Source: Stereocaulon alpinum (Eukaryota; Ascomycota; Lecanoromycetes; Lecanorales; Stereocaulaceae). From it: a DNA stretch of 64,000 nucleotides. Made by a program: the position numbers and the translations under genes. Each line of letters begins with the position of its first letter. Within the stretch, counting starts at the first letter, position 1. Positions 22,196 through 31,813 of the stretch are shown in pieces. Where the stretch lies: the NCBI GenBank assembly GCA_018257865.1, contig JAEUBA010000006.1:650326-714325 (forward strand). The letters run 5' to 3'. A model generated the notes under the pieces. That model was not told the DNA's origin. It did not search any database and was given only the letters and a program-made list of their open reading frames with translations.

Positions 22196-23341
22196 TCACC
22201 CACCCCCCTCCTTCCCAACCAACTCCCACTCCCCCTCATCCTCATCCCCACTACTCCCCCCCTCATCCTCCCACCCCTCCCCATCATCAGCCTTCCTACT
22301 CCCCGTCCTCACAATCGGCGGCCTCGGCCTCCCAAACCTCGCCGCATTCCCAAACTTCATCCGCTCAGCCAACTCCTGCTCCGTTACAGGCCGATGCTGT
22401 GCAGCCGCAATTTCCGCAGCGATCGAGATGATCTTGCCATCCCTAGTCATGAACGCTTCGGGATCCGTGGCTGGATAGTTTCTGCGGATTTCGCCAGCGT
22501 CTTTGCGGGCTGGGTATGGTTTGAGGCGGCGATGGGCTACTGGCTTGTGGTTGTGTGTGGTTATGGGCGAGGAGGTCGGGAATGAGGGGTGGAAAGGTTG
22601 GGGGTTGAGTCTGCGTTCGGCTTCTGGGGATATGATATCTTCCGGTAAATTGAGAGAGAGGAGAGGCGATTCAGCGTCGGAGTTGGGGGAAGTAGTGGCA
22701 GGGTTTGAAAGCAGTATGTGCAATGCGCTCACTTGATGTAACGAAGATGGTCCGCGCGGAGGTGGGTTATCCGATGCATCGGGGCGTGTTGCTGGAGTAA
22801 AGGCGGAAGGGTTCTTAGACTCTTGGGTGTTGGCGAGTGTTTTTGATGTTGGAAGCGACACCAAAGGCACCTTGGACGACGACTGTTTGTTAGTACATGG
22901 GAAGACCGTTGAAGGCGGTGCTAGCACCCTGTCTTCCGATGGTGTCGTCATGAAAAACGACGTCTGAGTGTTGGAGGATTGGTCCACAGAGTGAGATGTC
23001 GGCCTGCACAGCTCGCTACGAAAGGTGAAGTCGGACTGGAGGGAATGTGAAGGCTCTTCTGGAGTGCCAGGCGCCGGTACCGTGGGAGGTAGAGCTGCAA
23101 ACCGGTTCCCTAGGCCAGCAATGCCAGAGTCAGCCCGCAGTCGCGAAGGTGACGTGCGTAACTTCTTACCCGTAGGGCCGGACGTCATCTCGATATCATC
23201 TGAACGCCTCTCCTTGCTCTCTCTATCACTCGTAGAACGGCTCTTCTGCTCCGTGGAGGCTGGGCGTGCTCTTCTTTGAGAGCGGCCTGGATGGCCGCTT
23301 GGACCGCGTCGACTGCTAGCATTGAGGGACGACTTCCGCAT
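22196..23341 (-). CDS. Unrecognised protein with conserved-looking C-terminal region
   Basis: Single exon, 381 residues, ATG at 23341. The N-terminal 240 residues are Ser/Pro/Arg-rich with low complexity. The C-terminal part (about 265-345) looks structured, with HRRLKPYPARKDAGEIRRNY, DPEAFMTRDGKIISIAAEI and TEQELAERMKFGNAARFGRP, which reads like a short helical module with a basic face, followed by a very acidic Gly-rich tail (GEGWEDEG...GEWELVGKE). I do not recognise a named family. No signal or membrane segment. Transcribed in the same direction as the following BTB-like gene, with 629 bp between them. Confidence 0.75.
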   Translation of the reverse strand: MRKSSLNASSRRGPSGHPGRSQRRARPASTEQKSRSTSDRESKERRSDDIEMTSGPTGKKLRTSPSRLRADSGIAGLGNRFAALPPTVPAPGTPEEPSHSLQSDFTFRSELCRPTSHSVDQSSNTQTSFFMTTPSEDRVLAPPSTVFPCTNKQSSSKVPLVSLPTSKTLANTQESKNPSAFTPATRPDASDNPPPRGPSSLHQVSALHILLSNPATTSPNSDAESPLLSLNLPEDIISPEAERRLNPQPFHPSFPTSSPITTHNHKPVAHRRLKPYPARKDAGEIRRNYPATDPEAFMTRDGKIISIAAEIAAAQHRPVTEQELAERMKFGNAARFGRPRPPIVRTGSRKADDGEGWEDEGGSSGDEDEGEWELVGKEGGG

Positions 23342-23970
23342 GACAATGTAAAACCTTGATTCAGAGGAAGCGCTTGATGGTGTAGGCGAGGAGTGTCAAG
23401 TATGCGGCAGGAAGGAAGAAGTAAAACAGCATCAGTAATTCATGAGTCAAGGTACTTATGGCGTTCGCAAGGGAATAATAGGTAATTAGTTGTAAGTATG
23501 AAGACGATTATTGTTGAATAGTTGCCAAGTCACTTGGACACAGTCATGTCTTCGGAACGTGGAGGAAGGAACGAAGTGTGAACCATGTCCAAATTGGCGG
23601 GTGAAGGTGCGAGTTACTAATCGAACGTTACAGCCACACAGCCATCTAGCCCGGAAGCAAGTCTCATGAGGACAGTTTGTGTAGAATACTCTTTTGTATT
23701 ACTAGGACCTATCGAGATAACAGCCATTATGCGTCAGCCAGATCGAGCCAAAGTCCGCATGCACATATGTCCTCGATCTGCATAATTAGGTATGCAACAA
23801 CGGTCCCCAGCTCTCATGCTGGCAAGTAAAAGCCTCTATAGCAAGCAACTCCTTCACCAAAACTAGCATGCTGTAAGCCCTTTCCCCTTTTCCGCAACAC
23901 CTACCGCTTGCAATAACCTTTTATGTCCCTTTTTAAACACAATGCCGCCATATTCCGGAAGTCATGCCTC
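23342..23970. other. Intergenic, nothing recognised
   Basis: Between the BTB-like gene (3' end 23971) and the start of the 22196-23341 gene, both minus. No coding support, repeat or RNA gene seen. Confidence 0.5.
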
Positions 23971-26523
23971 TTAAACTTTTGGGTCCGCTGTATTGTCGTC
24001 TAGCTTATGGCGAGCAATTCCAGTGTATGTTCTCGAAAGCTTCAACTCTCCTTCCTGGGACTTCTCCACTGACTCTTCGTATCCGGCCTCTGCCCATTCG
24101 TAATCTTTTGAAGCTTCTCGCTGCTCCCATGCAATGCCCTCGCTTTGCAGGACAATCTGCCTTCTTCGTTCTCGTTCCTTCACAATGAACGTCAAATTCT
24201 GGCGAATGGGCTCCTCCACCGACTTCAGCAGATAGTCCAGCCATATGAATGGCAAAGAGAGTACAATTGTGGAGATGAGAGTGTTACGGTCTGTGGATTT
24301 CATGGCAGCCTCAGAAGGGTGGTCGCCAAATTGAATGCCGCTGAATCTTGATCTCGATAAGGGTGACCGACTTTCTGGGGTGACTGGGAGCCTGTCCACG
24401 TCTGCTAGGGGTCGAGCTGATACGTCCAACTGCCATGATCCAGGAAAGTTGTGGGTAATAAAGCGCAGACAATGCATAAGCAGGTCGAAGGCGGACTGTG
24501 GAGGTGGCTGTTGGTAGTCTTCCGACGATGTTGTTGAGCCTGTAGGATGGTCAAGAGTCTCGGGCGCTGGACTTTTCTTAAAGCGAGGAGCGCTAGAAGC
24601 AAAGCTCGTTCTGCGATTACCGTCGAAGTCGTGTAGAGAACGGTACGCTGGTACTACACCCGCTGAGTCACTTCTTCCCCTCTCGAAGTCACTCTCCAGA
24701 CCGAAGGACAGTGCAGCTTCAAGATTCTCCCAATCGAGGATCTTGGTAGCCACGTCCAAACCTCGCAAAGTCACACCATCCAGCTGCAGCAGACATCCTG
24801 TCGCAGCGTAGGACAAGGCTTCCGTCATCCAGGACACGAGGAAGTGAGCCTTCGGCATCGTATACGGGTCCTGAGAGTTCGCGCCCGTGAACATTTGAGG
24901 TGACTCGCCATAGCAGACACGAAGAGCCGACTCCACGGAACTGGGAAATATGAATCTGTCAGTCAAAGTCAACGCAATCAGTCTCCTGCCATCTGCGCCT
25001 GGCTGAGATGTCTGGAGAATTTCCCGTAGCTTTGGGCTTTGGGCAAGCAGAAGACTACTAAGAAACCACCCTGTCTTATTGTAGCGTTCGTGTCTGTGCG
25101 TTATAGTCAATTGGCAATCAGCAAAATTTGGCAAGTTGAAATTTTGCTGGAGATATGCCACTAATGGCACATTGCTGAAGGAGCCAGTTTCTGGTATATT
25201 CTGTACTCTGTTCAGCCTTTCCGTGCGCCACAATTTCGACTCATGGGCTTCATCCTGGCTTGCTTCAAGTCCGTTCTCAGCTTTCTCAACTTCTGCAGAC
25301 CCAAAGTTGCCTGGATCCACAGGACCAGACGTAACATATCCACCGCGATATTGCAACAGAGGTATAAAGTTATACGTGGTGTTTTCAGGTGGCGGGTATC
25401 CATTCACATAATTCGACTGTTGGGGCATGTTACTAAAGGGAGTTGCAGAGGGTGTGAGAGGAGGCTGACTTCCTAGAGGGGAGAATGCTGTGTAATTGTT
25501 GTAGTAAGGTAAGCCGGGGTAGTATTGGAATGAAGAAGCACGATCTTCGATTTCAGACCGAGAAGAGATTGAAGCACGTGGGGTTGCCCGGACTTGAGGC
25601 GGGCACCCGTTGATTACGGGCCCATAGGAATAGCCCTGGTAAACGGAACGAGCAGGAGAAGATTCAGCATTCGATGATGGAGGTGGAGGCGGGTAGAACG
25701 ATATGTTGTGTGCATTACCATAATGGTGGTAAGGTAGTTCCACTGGAGAAGGCATGACATCTGTGGGCGGTGTGGATTGTGGTTGGAAAGAGATTGGTGG
25801 TGCCAGAGCATGATCCTGGTTGGAGGAAGCAGTCGGAGAGGTTATAGAATCACTCGGAGGCGTTGGATGTGCAAAGAAAGTCGGAGCTGAGCCACGGAGG
25901 GGTGAGCTCTTCTTCCTTGGTACTTTCGGATCTGTCCCACTTTCAATACTTTCTGGAGGGCTTTGTGTAGCCTCTTGCAATGTGCCATTTCGCCTAGTTG
26001 TAGAAGGTAAATCTACAGAGATAGCCGCTGGAGGTGACCTCTTCGGATGGAAGGGCGGCGGCAGCTTGAAGCCATGTCTTTCAATTCCAAAGCCCTGAGT
26101 GGTAATTGTAGATAGTGTTTTGACTTCTAGAGCTATCAGCGATCGTAGTGCTGGACTCTGGAATGCTGACATACCCTTAGCCTCATCTTGTTCTGCCTCC
26201 TCAACCTCTTCAGCCCAATTGCCAATAGAAGATACTTGGTTCTCAGAAATACCTGCCTTCGCATCTGCATCGGCTGATTCTCCATTCTGCGGGGTCTGTG
26301 CTGGTGTACCGGAAGCGCTCTCCGTAGGGAGTTTTTCCGTGCTCTCTCGCTCCGACGAAAGAGTTGCTTCCTGGCCAGGACAGTGTACGGGTATCTGTGC
26401 GTTCGGCTTCGGTCTTCTGTCAAGGCTTCTGGGTACTGCGGGCACTATAGGCAGGATTCGTCGAGGTTTGCTTTTCGCGGAGATCGGGCTTGGAGTCTCC
26501 GGTGGCCCAAGAAGAGGTGCCAT
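23971..26523 (-). CDS. BTB/POZ-like domain protein with long disordered N-terminus
   Basis: Single exon, 850 residues from the ATG at 26523; the frame upstream is open but has no ATG. Residues 1-440 are Pro/Ser-rich and disordered, with PPPPP and PxxP runs and a YY/NY-rich patch. Around residues 455-560 is a folded segment of BTB style: LPNFADCQLTI, FLSSLLLAQSPKLREIL and an IFPSSVESALRVCYGE helix, matching the pattern of a BTB domain that holds an invariant-like Asp before the first strand and an ARSxxF-like middle. A helical region follows to about 800, with a second disordered insert near 630-680, and the last 60 residues are a charged helix. Such proteins are fungal-specific and uncharacterised; a role as a protein-interaction scaffold is inference. 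Divergent from Rtf2. Confidence 0.78.
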   Translation of the reverse strand: MAPLLGPPETPSPISAKSKPRRILPIVPAVPRSLDRRPKPNAQIPVHCPGQEATLSSERESTEKLPTESASGTPAQTPQNGESADADAKAGISENQVSSIGNWAEEVEEAEQDEAKGMSAFQSPALRSLIALEVKTLSTITTQGFGIERHGFKLPPPFHPKRSPPAAISVDLPSTTRRNGTLQEATQSPPESIESGTDPKVPRKKSSPLRGSAPTFFAHPTPPSDSITSPTASSNQDHALAPPISFQPQSTPPTDVMPSPVELPYHHYGNAHNISFYPPPPPSSNAESSPARSVYQGYSYGPVINGCPPQVRATPRASISSRSEIEDRASSFQYYPGLPYYNNYTAFSPLGSQPPLTPSATPFSNMPQQSNYVNGYPPPENTTYNFIPLLQYRGGYVTSGPVDPGNFGSAEVEKAENGLEASQDEAHESKLWRTERLNRVQNIPETGSFSNVPLVAYLQQNFNLPNFADCQLTITHRHERYNKTGWFLSSLLLAQSPKLREILQTSQPGADGRRLIALTLTDRFIFPSSVESALRVCYGESPQMFTGANSQDPYTMPKAHFLVSWMTEALSYAATGCLLQLDGVTLRGLDVATKILDWENLEAALSFGLESDFERGRSDSAGVVPAYRSLHDFDGNRRTSFASSAPRFKKSPAPETLDHPTGSTTSSEDYQQPPPQSAFDLLMHCLRFITHNFPGSWQLDVSARPLADVDRLPVTPESRSPLSRSRFSGIQFGDHPSEAAMKSTDRNTLISTIVLSLPFIWLDYLLKSVEEPIRQNLTFIVKERERRRQIVLQSEGIAWEQREASKDYEWAEAGYEESVEKSQEGELKLSRTYTGIARHKLDDNTADPKV

Positions 26524-26828
26524 TGTGGGCTTCCTGCACTTGAGGAGGGTAAGTCCCAATGACAAGCGGATGAGACGTGGAAGCTAGTCCTCAAGGACAC
26601 CCTCATTCTCAGGGAACAACCTCGCCGTTGAGAGGGGGTAGAAGGTGGAGGGTGAAGAAACGAGAAGAGATTGTTTGCCCAGTTAGGGAATTGCCGGCCC
26701 CGCAGCGTCATCGGCCTGGAGCGGCTCTTTCAACGGCTTTGCCGACTCTTGCCTTTAGATTGCAGATCCTCTATTCCCTAGCTACGCAAACCACACCACT
26801 TACAACTACTGCTATACTCCCGGCAACA
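26524..26828. promoter_or_regulatory. Divergent promoter region, BTB-like / Rtf2 genes
   Basis: 305 bp separate the two start codons, so both promoters must lie here. I see no clear TATA element or named site. Function inferred from position. Confidence 0.5.
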
Positions 26829-27792
26829 ATGGGTAACGACGGGGGTAGTATACCGACTCGAAGGGAACTGGTCAAAGAGGCAGCCCGAGACTTATCCACA
26901 ACCCAAGTTAAAGAAATCCAAACGGAACAGCAAGAACATTACTGGTCTACCTGCGCCTTATCGCATCAACCGCTCTCGTTACCAGTGGTTTCCGATGCTT
27001 TAGGCACCCTGTACAACAAGGATGCCGTTATCGACCACCTGCTGTCAGCAGCACAAGAAGATAAGCAGGACTTACAGGCGCGAGGCGAGGCGTTCAAGGA
27101 TCGATTGAGGAGTCTACGAGATGTTGTGGAGGTCAGATTTCAAGTGCAAGAGGGGGAGGAAAAGACTTCCGCAACCAGACAGATCTGGGTATGCCCGGTT
27201 ACAGGCAAGGCTTTAGGACCCGGAGTAAGAGCAACCTACGTGGTCCCCTGTGGCCACGCGTTTTCTGAGAGCGCTATCAAGGAGATGGGTGGTGAGAGCT
27301 GTCTTCAGGTACGTGCCTCCATTACATATAGACCGCCTGCCCAGAATATGCTAATCGTCGCAGTGCAACGAATCCTACACGGCTGATAATATCATACCTA
27401 TACTACCGACCTCACAGACAGAGAAAGACCGGCTAGAGCAACGAATACAGAAGCTTAAAGAGCAAGGCCTCACACATTCACTAAAGAAAGCTCCAGGAAC
27501 GAGCAAAAAGAGGAAGAAGAATGCCAATGTCGAAGAAGCGACCGCAGGCGAGGAAGTCGCCAAAGTATCGCCTGAGAAGCCCACATCCAAAGTCGAAAGT
27601 AATATCAAGAACCAGGATACCGCGGCGTTGACAGCTAAGGTCCTGGCAGAGCAGGAAGAGCGGAATAAGAGACGGAAGCTGGGCGCCAACGACAATGTGA
27701 AGAGTCTGTTTTCGAACAAGAATGGAATGGACGAGAAGCATGTGGATTTCATGACTAGAGGATTTTCGATACCTGCTAATGCGAAGCGATGA
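26829..27792 (+). CDS. rtf2: Replication termination factor 2 (Rtf2) homologue
   Basis: Two exons, 26829-27308 and 27364-27792, with one 55-bp GT-AG intron placed inside the second RING-like module; product 302 residues. It begins with the family hallmark MGNDGGSIPTRRELV. Residues 40-60 carry the first motif (STCALSHQPL), and residues 118-165 the C2HC2-type RING-like part: WVCPVTGKAL, PCGHAFSESAIKEM and CNESY. The C-terminus is Lys-rich with KKRKK (probable nuclear signal) and ends in a conserved-looking DFMTRGFSIPANAKR. Rtf2 acts in the nucleus at stalled replication forks; in fission yeast it supports site-specific fork arrest, and a role in splicing has been reported. Length and motif order are normal. 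The gene lies convergent to the following NTase gene. Confidence 0.93.
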
Positions 27793-28074
27793 TTTGGGCG
27801 TTGGGGGCATTGCGTGGCGTTTGGTGGAGATACCCTTGGAAATATTGTAGAGCAATGCAAAAGCGCCGCAAGGCTATAAATAGAGATGATATCAGGTTTT
27901 CCAGAAACCTACGCTCTATGGCTGCCTGCCATAGTCCTTGCAAATTCCCTTCCCCGCATGAAGCTAAAGCTGAGCCCCTTGATCGTCTATCAAACTGAAC
28001 GTTAACAGCCCCCAACCGAAACCGTATGCGCTTAATGCTCCCCTAGAGTCAGAAACGACCGTACCCTTGCCCAG

Positions 28075-29047
28075 TCAGATGCCCAACAAAGTCTTGAAGA
28101 AAGGTTGATCCTCCTCCGGCATCGATTCGACGAAAAACTCCACAGCCTCACGATCCAGCTTCCCCCTAACAGCTCTAGCTTCATCCTCATAAGTCCCAAG
28201 GAGATGCAGAATGTCCGTCCGATCGCTCTGCGATTCACGCTGCCTGAACGCTCCCATCTTGCTTCGGAGCAGGTACAAGATGTCCAGGGTCTTGATTGTC
28301 CTTACTTGACCTACAGCAGTGCCAATTTTCACGGGTTGTTGGTGCTGTTCGAGATCTTTTGGGCTGCCGAGGACTCCTGATGGTTTTGTTTAGTTGGGTA
28401 TGGGATAGGTATTGGGGGAGGGATTTCGTGACGTACCGCTTTCGATAAGATCGACTTCAATTCTGTGGGACTCCTTACACTGATCTTGCCCTGGTCCTGT
28501 CTTTATGAAGACTTTCAGAATACCTGACGCTAGTTTGGTGCTTGGGATGATGAGGCTATAGAGAAATAAGCCTTCTGAACTCCCAACCTACGACCGACGT
28601 TACCCTTGAGTGCATGAAGTGGGTGGTCATCGAACATAGCTTGTTATCTGAACTGCAACTGAGACAGAGGTGGCAGTACAATTCCCATGAACGAGGATTC
28701 TTGCAAGGGCCCCCCATGTCCGATAAATGATGCAAGATGAGTTATTCAGCAATTACCTACCGAGACTGCTGTTCGAGGATGCTTCGCAGATGTTTGAAGC
28801 CGCCGCTAAAACAGACATCGATGTCCCTAGTCTCCCGCTGCCCCTGAAGTAGATTCACAGCAAACCCTCCCATAACAGCGTACTGGATCTCGTGCTTTTC
28901 GAGTAGGCCAGTAATCAGATCGGTCGCCGACATAAGGTTCTCCACTGGTGGAATAGAATTCTCAGCCTCATCATCGGAATCCGGGAGGTCTTCAAGGTTG
29001 TAGAGTTCGGCTTTGACTGTGCTGCTCGTCGAATGGGACTCCGCCAT
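28075..29047 (-). CDS. Nucleotidyltransferase-fold protein, catalytic residues present
   Basis: Three exons in transcript order: 29047-28761, 28579-28437 and 28376-28075, giving 243 residues. The 60-bp second intron is well supported; the first (181 bp, GTAGGT to GGGAG) is the only phase-consistent choice I found, so its acceptor is less certain. Residues 57-80 contain the minimal NTase signature, GGFAVNLL, then RETRDID (GG 60-61, Asp 75 and 77), and HRIEVDLIESG supplies a third carboxylate at about 139. This matches the nucleotidyltransferase superfamily of the aminoglycoside/AbiEii-like kind, which transfers NMP to small molecules, RNA or protein. The substrate is unknown. The C-terminal 90 residues are helical and charged. 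The second NTase-like gene lies 335 bp upstream on the same strand. Confidence 0.8.
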
Positions 29048-29381
29048 CGCTGGTGAGAAGGGCAGCTCAGCAGTTGTACGTGATTCTTAGGCGGCAGATG
29101 GATATGCCGCGAAATCCAAGCCACAAAAGTGCGTGGGATAGCTCAATCTTTGAGCCTATGCCAATGCGCGTTAGATTGTAGAACAAAGCTGGTCCCCGTG
29201 TAAGCTCAGGGTTCAATACGGGGAATGCGGGGTTATCTCGTGTTGACTCACTTGCATTATTATCACCCACTAGTGCATGCCCGAATCAGGGGCAGATATT
29301 GTCCGAAAGAGGCAATTCCAAGGATACTCCAAGGCTATTGGTAGCTACAGTGTTGATTCTGTGCCCCTGTCGATGAACAGG
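29048..29381. other. Spacer between two NTase-fold genes
   Basis: 334 bp with no coding support. It holds the upstream region of the 28075-29047 gene and the downstream region of the 29382-30239 gene. Confidence 0.5.
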
Positions 29382-30239
29382 TCATATCAAATTCCTTCTG
29401 ATGGACGTTGGATCCTGTGATTCGTGCCTACGCCATCTGGTCGCGTACAGTTCTGCAGGCTTTTTCAAGCCCATGCGAGCCTCTTTCCTACGCACTGAGG
29501 CCTGCCATGCAACCCGTCTTTGCTTGGGAGTAGTGCTTAGTCCAAGAAAAGCCGGGTTTCCTCCAATTGCTCGGACAGCATCTTTCCGTCGCCGCGCCCA
29601 TTCGACGTCGATATCAGCATCAAGATCCAAATTTTTCTCACCCCATTGTTCGGAGAGGTCCATGCCATCGATTAGCTCTTCCAAGTCTGTTCCATTCTGT
29701 GTATCAAGGAGACTCTGGGCGTACACCGAGAGCTTAGGATAAGGCAAACCACCAATGCTTTTCACAATATTGGTAGTATTGCAGGGGAGGTTACAATAGC
29801 TCGCTGTCACGATGACCCAAAAAACACACTGCCCGACTACCTTGAAACGAGGGAAGGTACGCAGTAGGTTCCCCACGCCTCCCATTGGTGAAGGCTGGGA
29901 AGGCGTAAGAAGAGCGTTATATGAAGTGAAGAGATCTGTAGCCTTTTCGTGCTGATCATCTGGGACGCACAGAACCCTATCCTATCATGGGAGTATTAGC
30001 AATATCACTTTCAAGTCAGGTTTGCCACAAGCTTCAATGCCCACATTCTGTTTTCGTCCGGAGCCATAGTATATCAATGCATACTCTTCAATGAAGCAAC
30101 ATGACACACCAGCATCTTCAAGGATGGCAATGATCCTCACAACATCCTCATGAGATGGTGGTGAATCGCTTGATAATCCAACAACGTCTTCATCTAGGAT
30201 ACACGAGTGGAAAGGCTCCCCTTCTTGAACCTCTGGCAT
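29382..30239 (-). CDS. Degenerate NTase-fold protein (fungal YYGSGR family)
   Basis: Two exons, 30239-30045 and 29981-29382, joined by a 63-bp intron (GTGGGC donor, GCTAAT branch, TAG acceptor) in phase 0; 264 residues. After the splice the order is EDAGVSCCFIEEYALIYYGSGRKQN, DRVLCVPDDQHEKATDLF, TFPRFKVVGQCVFWVI, and LPYPKLSVYAQSLLDT, the last blocks followed by a helical acidic tail. The first part follows the NTase pattern (GxxYxxxGGxAlxxyGxxRxTxDxDlcv), but the GG is EE and the DxD is reduced to a single Asp, so catalysis is not expected. I recall proteins of this layout in many filamentous ascomycetes but no function. The retained fold with lost active site suggests a regulator or binder of nucleotides; this is inference. 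Confidence 0.78.
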
Positions 30240-31813
30240 TTCATAGAAACTCCGATAGTAAGGCAGGTAAGCACAACAAGCTTTTGGCCCAAGGGTTCAG
30301 ACAGCGTACATGACAGGACGATTTCAGAGCTTGATAATGAGTTTGGAAAAGGAAGTATTTTCCTCGAGCAAGCAGGCTTCCAAACACTCTCAATGAGCCG
30401 AATGGGAGAAAACCCACATCAGATCGACAGGATGTTGAAGCTATAGAGAACGATGCATAGTCGGCATTGCAAGGAGAGTACGGAACGAGAGGCGTGTAGA
30501 GCGTTGATATATTGATCCTCTGGCTGCTTTTAGCGGAGTTCTCTGCCAGGTGAGAGGAACCTTCCCCAGCAGGTCTAGGGTGAGCGCCACTTTAATCCCG
30601 TGGCGGGTGACTGTTACGCGAGTCTAGCACGTCATCGCCAAAAGTTTCCAGTATTTTTTGGGCGGGGCTCCCCCTAGGCGAGGCCCCTATGTGCATCCCA
30701 GGGGAGGGATAGGCACCTAGTAAAGGCACTCTGAGGGCAGCTCTGGGGCGAGTATTTTGGGATACTTCTGAGGAGGTATGAATATTTCGTGGGCGCTGAT
30801 ATACCTAGGTAACCTTGAATGATTGTGACCCCCTAGAGGTGCTACCTGAAACATGTTCTATCAGAGACTATTACGTGTCTCTTTGCCATCCAGGGTGAGT
30901 GGTATACTACTATATAAACTGATGGTCTGCCTGCAAATTCAGGCGCAGCGCCCTTCTATTCATCTCTTGAGCGCGTATCTCTATAGAACAAGAGGCGACA
31001 ACAGAAAGAATGTTTGTCTTTAATATCGCTCTCTTAGCTCTCCCTTAGCTCTCCTTCACTTATTCTTCTTTATCCTTTCATAATGTTATCCATTTTGGTC
31101 TTTTTCTTTGCCAACCTCGATGGGTGGAAGCAGGCTGAAGGGCGAAGACTCCAGACCGAGTCATTCACACACATTGTGGGACAGATGCGCCGGCAGCTAC
31201 CTCCATATGGAGATAGGAAAATGGAGCAGCATATTCAAGGGCTTCAGGCCACCGGCAATACGAGACCACGCGGACATGTTTGCAACAACGGGATAGACGA
31301 GCTTCGCTCGGAGGAGACCCAAGGCAAGCTGTGGTGTTGTGGTGTTATGGGTCGGCGGAAGGTCGGATTCAGTGTACATAAGGCTACTAGTATCAGCATG
31401 CTTGCCCTTTCCCTCCTCCCGCCTTTCAATTCGAGAATGAGACCAGAGGCGAATGAAGAAGCGCTATCGGGGCCGCTGAATTCAACGGATTCTGTATCCA
31501 GAACAAGGAACACGGCTTCCGACTTTTCTCATTTGGCAAAGTGCATTCCGAATTCTCTTACCCAAAGACTGGGGGCTTTGGAGCATCATTCTTTGTGCCT
31601 CTACATTACCTCGCAAAATCGGAAGGATCGTCTTATTGCCCTGGCCTACCCTTGAGCCTTTGCCCTTGTGTTTAGCCAATCGAAGCCTTCACAAACCTTC
31701 ATCCACTACCGACTTTGTCGCTGACACCTGCTGACCCATTGAATTGGTTGCGCTTCGGTCTGATTCTCCTACTTTCATATCCTTCTAACTTGGACAGTTC
31801 TGTCCTTCACGCC
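30240..31813. other. 1.6-kb interval, possible solo LTR
   Basis: No supported gene. Open frames of up to 190 codons at 31083-31655 overlap one another in several frames and lack motifs. The sequence 30612-31003 begins TGTTACG, contains TATATAAA-like sequence at about 30911, and ends ACAACA, which could be a solo LTR, but I find no matching target duplication. Confidence 0.4.

Noticed and set aside
31083..31655. 190-codon open frame on the plus strand
   Set aside because: Overlaps other equally long frames on the opposite strand, no motif, and no splice-supported extension.
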